NCBI RefSeq assembly: GCF_037975245.1
Contig: NC_092568.1
Coordinates: forward strand, 37,343,501-37,407,500
Direction of reading: 5' to 3'
Source: Apostichopus japonicus
Lineage: Eukaryota; Echinodermata; Holothuroidea; Aspidochirotida; Stichopodidae
Length of the DNA: 64,000 nt
Shown here: positions 58,676-64,000 of the stretch, piece by piece
How positions within the stretch are numbered: position 1 is the first letter of the stretch
Layout of the letters: the number at the start of each line of letters is the position of its first letter
Translations under genes and position numbers: made by a program
The notes under the pieces: generated by a model
What the model was told of the DNA's origin: nothing
The model's input: only the letters and a program-made list of their open reading frames with translations
Database searches by the model: none

Positions 58676-61600
58676 GAAATGATGGAGGCTGGAAGTTTTA
58701 TTCATTGTTCTTGATTTTCCAACTCATTACGATATCAATAATATATATTCATATGCATTTAGTCGTTTACCTCAATTTCATATAAACTACAAAGAGAATC
58801 AACATTGAATTGATTTACGTTCTGAATTGAAGATGTTTGATGATATTATTCCTGTGTGATTTCCTCCAGCTGCTATGCGTTTAAAGTCAGCTGTGAGGGC
58901 GCTGTAAGGATCGCGGATCAGTAGCAGTACCCCGTCTGCTTTCTCGTGCATGTCGGTTGAATGCGTCTTTACAACGATGACGCGTCCACTTCTCGGGGGC
59001 TCAGATTCACCGAGAAAACCTGACGACATAAAAATAAGATGATGAACTGTTTCGTCCATAGGCAAGTTTCAGTCATATCGGACAAGCCCAGCCTGGTGGG
59101 ATGCACAGAACTAAAATGAAAAGTGCCAACATTAGTAATTACTTAATTGACTAATAAAAAAGGAACAAATATCGGATAAATGAGTTAAGTTTTCCAAGGG
59201 CTGTTGGAGAATGTTCAACCCGTTAACATCATATTCTTTCATGTTTATGAACATGGAACTGTGAAATGGGCGACGCCGAGGAGGGATTGGACACAGCCTA
59301 TATCTTTTTTGTACCTTTATAGAACCTTCACATGAGTTACCAGACGGACAAACTCATAGCTGTCAAGTATATTCACAAAGAACACCCATATGCATGTTGT
59401 TATTAATAGAAGAGTAGTTTAAATAGCCCTATATATGTCAGTATATGTCAGCACGTGAACGTAACTGAGTGCAAGTGGAATAAAAAAAAAACATGAAATC
59501 TGCATCGATGTCAACTATGTTAGAAATACCAGATGATCAGAGGGATACATGATTCAAAACTGGCACTTCAAAGCTATTTAACAAAAACACAGGTGATTTG
59601 TAATGATTGTAAACTAAGCTGTTAATATGGCCAGTGCACATGAATGCTTTTCCTTCTCTTCCCCTCCCCTCCTGTCACCTCCCCTACCGCCAGCCATCCC
59701 TTCCTCGACCTCCAGCCAACCTGCCCATTCCCGCCACGTCCCATCAAGTCCCTGTTGCACTAACACCAAATGATCTGTGCGGGTTAACCCGACATAAAAC
59801 CATAGGAAGAAAAGCCAACATTTTTATTACTACATATGACGAGTATGACAAGATATATAACGAGACGAGACATATGACAACACATCTGACGAGATGTGGG
59901 GAATATGACGAGACATATGGCATATGACGAGACATTTGGCATATGACGAGACAAATGGCATATGACGAGACATCGCATATTTCGAGACATATGGCATAAG
60001 ACGAGACACATACATATGACGAGACACATACATGTGACGATACATATATCTACATATACAAGGGCGTAGGAACCGGTGGGGCTGGGAGCGCCAGCCCCCC
60101 CCCCCCCCACAGTGAAAAATATGCGGGCGGAAGTATCATTCCGGCCCCCCCCCCCCCGCTTCGCAAGTCAGAAAACCCCTTTTTCATTTCTCAATAAATG
60201 ATAACAACATTCGTCATTTTACTCAGAACATTTTGGCAGAAAAAATCTCATTTGGAGCACCAAATTGCATCTAAGGCCAGGTGAAAATGCAAAATTATTT
60301 ACAAAATGGAGTGGGTGTTGATGTGTGCTATATTGCACCAAATTGCATCTGAGGCCACCTGGAAATGCAAAAAAAAATCTAAAGGGGAGGGGGACACCCC
60401 CTCCTCTTACACCCCTCCCCCAGGCCGGCCATAAGTCTTCAGCCCCCCCCCCCACTCAAAAATACCTTCCTACGCCATTGTATGACAACAATTTTCATTT
60501 ATTTATTCAGCCAATGTATAACACCCTCGTGTTCAAAATACGGTACACGTTTGTTTATTATCTTGTGTGTACTAGGCGCTAATGAATTAATTTAATTGCT
60601 GAACTGAGATATAATATTAGTTGTTTCAAGCATTGGTCTTACCGCCGTTTAGAAGTCTTGTGTCCCTGTACATGCTACCGGTGTAGACTCCAGTTAAACT
60701 TTCAATCAGGTATCTCAGCCACGTATTTCCTGAGCCAGGTGCACTTAACAACAGGACATACGGTTGGCTCCCCCGTGGCATGAAGGTACCATCCATACAA
60801 GAGGTTTCTGCTGAAATATATGCAAAAACGATCAAATGGGAGCGTTAAGTTGCCGACTTACCTTCACCTCCCCACCACTCCGCCCCTTCCTTCGGGAGTC
60901 ATTCCAAAAAGTCAGACTGGTGTGGCGTATGAAATAAATGTTGTGTAAGAGCAAAGCAAAGTAATGAGAAATATTAAGTAAGACATGAAAGTTAAAGTCC
61001 TTTAAATATGTTATTTCGTATTTCCCTTGCTCCTAACTATTACCTCATATATGATTAAAGGTTACTGCCTCTACACCCCGCCTCTACACCCCCCCCCCGC
61101 CCCTCCGCCCCGCCCAGCCTCCCCTGTTAATAGTTAATAGGGATGAAACTCGCAGATTATAATGAAACGGTTGGCTCCCCGTGGCATGAAGGTAGCATCC
61201 ATATACAAGATATTTCTGCTGAAATATATGAAAACGATAATATGGAAGCGTTAAAGTGCCGACTTATTTTCACCTCCCCTTCCCCACTCCGTCACACCTT
61301 TTCGTTCAGGCTGGTGTGGCGTATGTAATAGATGTTGTGTAAGAGTAAGGCAAAGTTAAGTGAAATATTACGTAAGGCATTAAAATTTAAAATCCTTTGA
61401 AAATACTGTTTCGTACTCCCGTTGCTCCTATTAACTCCTAGGATTAAAGGAACTGTCCCACCCCTCCCTTCTCCCATCTTCATAGGGATGGAACTCGTTA
61501 ATTATAAAGGAAGTAATTCTTCACCATGTGAAATGGCGTTGCCAAGCTGGCCTGAGTGGTTTCGCTCCTTCATCACCTTCTTTGGCCTCGGCGTATGGTT

Positions 61601-61753
61601 GTTTTTGATGTTACGTACATTACTCGGTTCGTGTACATGTTCATGTTGGTAGAAGTCCCGTCCATCACTCAGAATCTGTTGATCTGTTACAGCCAAGAAG
61701 AATATAACAGCGACCACCAGACACATGGAAACGATGATAAACTTGGCGCTCAT
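58131..61753 (-). CDS. WSCD-like sulfotransferase, type II membrane protein, four exons, 344 aa
   Basis: Exons in transcript order: 61753-61525, 60810-60643, 59019-58819, 58567-58131; every junction is phase 1. Residues ~5-23 ([18 protein letters not shown]) form a signal anchor, so the catalytic part should face the Golgi lumen; NHT and NHS sequons follow in the stem. The cofactor (PAPS) 5'-phosphosulfate loop is [18 protein letters not shown] (96-113), then [21 protein letters not shown] (148-152), and the 3'-phosphate site [10 protein letters not shown] (165-174). The C-terminal part has [32 protein letters not shown] and EGNFHR. This order is that of WSCD1/WSCD2 (reported to sulfate sialic acids), but those carry two WSC domains before the enzyme and this protein has none. 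Transfer of sulfate to a glycan is a family-based inference; the acceptor is unknown. Family membership is secure, orthology is not. Confidence 0.92.
58618..58672. repeat. (TA)n microsatellite
   Basis: About 50 bp of pure TA in the last intron of the sulfotransferase gene, directly next to a tRNA-like element remnant. Confidence 0.95.
58677..58745 (+). mobile_element. Truncated end of the tRNA-like SINE/MITE
   Basis: Contains 'ggaggctggaagttttattc' and 'ttccaactcattacgatatc', matching the right end of the element at 26499-26765. Confidence 0.75.
58819..59019 (-). CDS. WSCD-like sulfotransferase exon 3
   Basis: The acceptor is ttatgtcgtcag. It encodes [20 protein letters not shown] and [17 protein letters not shown], including the 3'-phosphate binding region. 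The donor is GAAC|gtaaat, and joining restores WSCD-like sequence (H then WSMYARW). Confidence 0.88.
59020..60058 (-). other. Sulfotransferase intron 2, first part
   Basis: No exon was recognised. It contains a ~15-20 bp tandem repeat 'catatgacgagacatatgg' (variable) from about 59836 to 60045, then a MITE. Confidence 0.6.
59836..60045. repeat. Short tandem repeat 'catatgacgagacatatgg'
   Basis: About 13 irregular units of 'acgagaca' plus 'tatggcatatg'. Overlapping ORFs (Met-Ser-Arg-His-type repeats) are translations of the array. Confidence 0.85.
60059..60480 (+). mobile_element. hAT-type MITE (422 bp), CAAGGGCGTAGGAA ends, copy 2
   Basis: The ends CAAGGGCGTAGGAA and TTCCTACGCCATTG are inverted repeats. 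Its internal sequence matches 30993-31363 with an extra ~50-bp segment near 60195-60240. No target duplication could be made out because it sits at the edge of the tandem repeat. Confidence 0.85.
60643..60810 (-). CDS. WSCD-like sulfotransferase exon 2
   Basis: The acceptor is atatatttcag. It encodes [17 protein letters not shown] and the PAPS loop [15 protein letters not shown]. The donor is GGCG|gtaaga. Confidence 0.9.
61160..61512 (-). pseudogene. Partial duplicate of sulfotransferase exon 2 start and adjacent intron
   Basis: 61165-61270 repeats 60760-60890 ('ggttggctcc', 'gtggcatgaaggta', 'tttctgctgaaatatatg', 'gccgactta'), and the match continues to about 61510 against 60890-61160. The copied exon piece keeps the acceptor (atatatttcag|cagaaa) but has a 2-base insertion, loses frame, and stops before the PAPS loop, so it is a pseudo-exon inside intron 1. 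Confidence 0.85.
61525..61753 (-). CDS. WSCD-like sulfotransferase exon 1 with signal anchor
   Basis: Starts at ATG 61753 with [20 protein letters not shown], then a charged stem with two N-glycosylation sequons. The donor CATG|gtgaag at 61525 keeps phase with exon 2. No closer in-frame Met fits the anchor better. Confidence 0.82.
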
Positions 61754-63424
61754 CTTTCAGCTCACGAAGTGTACGTCTTAAACAAGAAACATTTCATCGT
61801 TAATAACACAGCAAAAATATACCCAAAAATAAAGCTTAACCAGCTTGTATTAATTTTTTGTAGGAAGTTATTTTAATTATTGACGTGTATATAACCTATT
61901 TTTCCTCTACCCCCCTCAACCCCCACCCCCCTCAACCCCTCCCAACTCACACCATGTATTACGTCTTTCGTAATAATGCCTAAACCATTTTTTAATTATT
62001 GAAGGGTATAAAACATTTCATCCTCACCCCCCCCCTCCCCCACCCACCCACCCACCCACCACCAGTAAACTACTCTTCAAGCTGTGTGCCATCAAATATT
62101 TTCAAGTTCATGTTGCCGCGCATTTCAGTTGCCTCTCTGATCGAGTGAGAGTTAAGTTGAGTGTTTGATTACAACGTGCTTTGATTTCAATATTCGTAAA
62201 CACAAGCACTTGACGAAAATGTCGACATAAGGGGAAAGCATAGTCAATGTTTTAGTAATGTTTTTGGTTTCTTTTCATTCATTCTTCAGTTAAGCCTTTT
62301 ACGTTTATAAATGAAAAGCCACGTTTAATTCAGTTTCGATTCATAATCGACTAGGTATAGGTTTGGGACCGACTTCTGACTTTGGCTGGGGTAAACAAAA
62401 CAATGTATACGTTATAAAATAATTAAATATGTTAGCTTGACGGTTATCCAATAATGTGTGAACATTACATATTTGGCATAAGAGAAGCAAAAATGTGGGC
62501 AGGTTTAATTGCAACACGTTTTCCCAATATAGCAATGAGTACGGTAAGTCCTGACTTGACTAAAAGTTATATTGAGTTCAGAAATGATTGGCAGACTTGT
62601 GGCACTCTACTTTGTACTCATACTCGAGTACATGTACTCAAACACCCATGTATAATTTTAGTGCTAGATATTAGGCCTACTATACTGTAATGCAGTATAG
62701 CTTAACGTGTAATACCGTGAGTTTTGTATTCTTGTCAGTGTTGTTATTGTTGAAAACTTTGTTCCTTTTTTATTTTTATTTTAGTGCAGCCATGTTTTTT
62801 GTTTCTTTGGTAGGGGGGTGGGGGAGGGATTCGCTTAAAACCCTTCCCCACTTTCAAGAGGCTAATTATTATTCTTATGATTTCTTTCATAGACATATAT
62901 ATAATGTCACTCCCTGGCAAGTCGATAGATATTGATATAGTGGCTTAAGTAGTAAAAAGAAAGAAAATGTTAGGTCTTACTTTCTTGAAAATGTCTTAAG
63001 TAGACGCGTCAAGGACAACAGTAGAGATATCTGCTTCAGTCGGTATATCTCAATGATGAACACATTGTAACTGTCTGCATGTACATATATAATACACACA
63101 AGCGTATAGTTGACACGATCTCCGACCCGAAAATTCCTTTTTCAGTTTTATTTCCATTTTCATTGTTGTGTTGGAATTACAAACAATTCAAAATCCGCAC
63201 CTAAGGACTCGACTTTACTATGCTAAATACTTTCGTAAAGAAATGCGGCCCAAGAAACCAAACAACGTCGATAAGTAAAATCTTAGCTTGTAAGGGGCTA
63301 TAGTTAATAAGTATAAAAATCATTGAGAGACTCGAAGCACCACATTTTCCAACCAGTATGCCCGCTCGCATTTATCCATATGGAAATGTTCTTGGCTTCG
63401 GAAATTGTGATTGTTTATTTTTCA
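61754..63424. other. Upstream region of the sulfotransferase gene
   Basis: No gene was recognised. Contains C-rich simple sequence at 61903-61945 and 62025-62060 and a copy of the palindromic word 'actcgagtaca' near 62621. Any promoter must lie at the low-coordinate end, but no clear core element is visible. Confidence 0.4.
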
Positions 63425-63965
63425 TTGGGAAGTACTTCCTATCCGGAAGGAGCCCTTGAAAAATCGATGAAAAGTAGGCGGCATGGTTAACAGGTTGAAA
63501 ATGGAAGCCTCATCAGCAGGAGTGTCCAAATAGGGTAATAGTGTAAGGAGCATGTTTAATAGGTTGAAAACTGATTAATAATTTCGTCAAAGAATGGAAC
63601 AGAACATGATTATGGGAAGACGGGATACATGCCGGCATCGAATGTAGACGATGGCGACCGGGGTCATGAGGCCAGGACAGAGTCACTAGAAACAGAGAGA
63701 GCGAACCAATCGACACTCATGCACGTCTTTTCGACTAAAATTCCACATGTGAAATCGTTAGGGCTGCAGGTACTGGATGCTGTTGCCTAATATGGCTTTT
63801 GTTCTGATGCTAAAATTCCACAGGTGCTGGTAATGGAGAGGAGCACTCTGAGAGGATTACAGAGGCTCTCTATTATTGTGTTAATCTAATTTATTTCTTG
63901 AAGTGTATTTGCTAAATGAATTTAATTGCTAAATGACTTATGAAATTATACCTCTAAAACATGGG
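63425..63965 (+). repeat. Dispersed duplicate block, copy B
   Basis: Sibling of 56990-57412, with about 100 bp of extra internal sequence near 63500-63600 that includes a second copy of 'aggttgaaaa'. The shared block ends at 'cctctaaaac'. Confidence 0.75.
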
Positions 63966-64000
63966 TGGGCAACCTTTTTGAATGAATGGGCCAGATATAA
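63966..64000 (+). mobile_element. Possible hAT element terminus at window edge
   Basis: Starts 'catgggtgggcaacctttttg' (read in two parts), which resembles the CAGGGGTGGGCAA start of many animal hAT elements. Copy A of the neighbouring block lacks this sequence, so it looks like an insertion. Only 35 bases are visible. Confidence 0.5.

Noticed and set aside
59744-60110. Overlapping ORFs with Met-Ser-Arg-His repeats
   Set aside because: They translate the short tandem repeat 'catatgacgagacatatgg'.

Overview
This window reads as AT-rich, intron-rich animal nuclear DNA. Genes are split into short exons with GT/AG introns of 0.2 to 3.5 kb, and most of the sequence is minisatellites, microsatellites and small non-autonomous transposons. 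Nothing looks prokaryotic: no operons, rRNA, CRISPR or phage genes. Frequent TAGGCCTA-type palindromes, many poly-G/poly-C runs, tRNA-derived SINE-like repeats and MITEs with hAT-type 8-bp target duplications suggest a marine invertebrate, perhaps an echinoderm such as a sea cucumber. That species guess is an impression, not a demonstration.

Four spliced genes can be supported. (1) Plus strand, 3100-8209: the 3' part of a coiled-coil protein with an unrecognised C-terminal domain. (2) Minus strand, 29267-19715: a complete-looking 152-residue Pro/Gly/Tyr-rich protein built from phase-1 mini-exons; I do not recognise its family. (3) Plus strand, 48721-56457: a complete six-exon isoaspartyl peptidase/L-asparaginase (ASRGL1 type, 306 aa). 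(4) Minus strand, 61753-58131: a complete four-exon type II membrane sulfotransferase (344 aa) of the WSCD family, without WSC domains.

Between and inside the genes lie a 22-unit minisatellite made of an exon end plus its splice donor (3568-4664), an 83-bp repeat array (10.7-11.2 kb), a hairpin array (13.7-14.2 kb), a G-rich array (14.7-15.1 kb), a 1.3-kb satellite of 90-bp units (40-41.3 kb), a 1.0-kb fold-back element with an 8-bp target duplication (45067-46087), several other MITEs, a broken non-LTR retrotransposon fragment (36.5-36.8 kb), tRNA-like SINE elements and (TA)n tracts.

The four genes show no sign of working together. What they share is structural: each carries a local tandem duplication touching an exon edge (a splice donor in gene 1, whole mini-exons in gene 2, the stop codon in gene 3, the start of exon 2 in gene 4). 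That recurring exon-edge duplication is the most unusual feature here.
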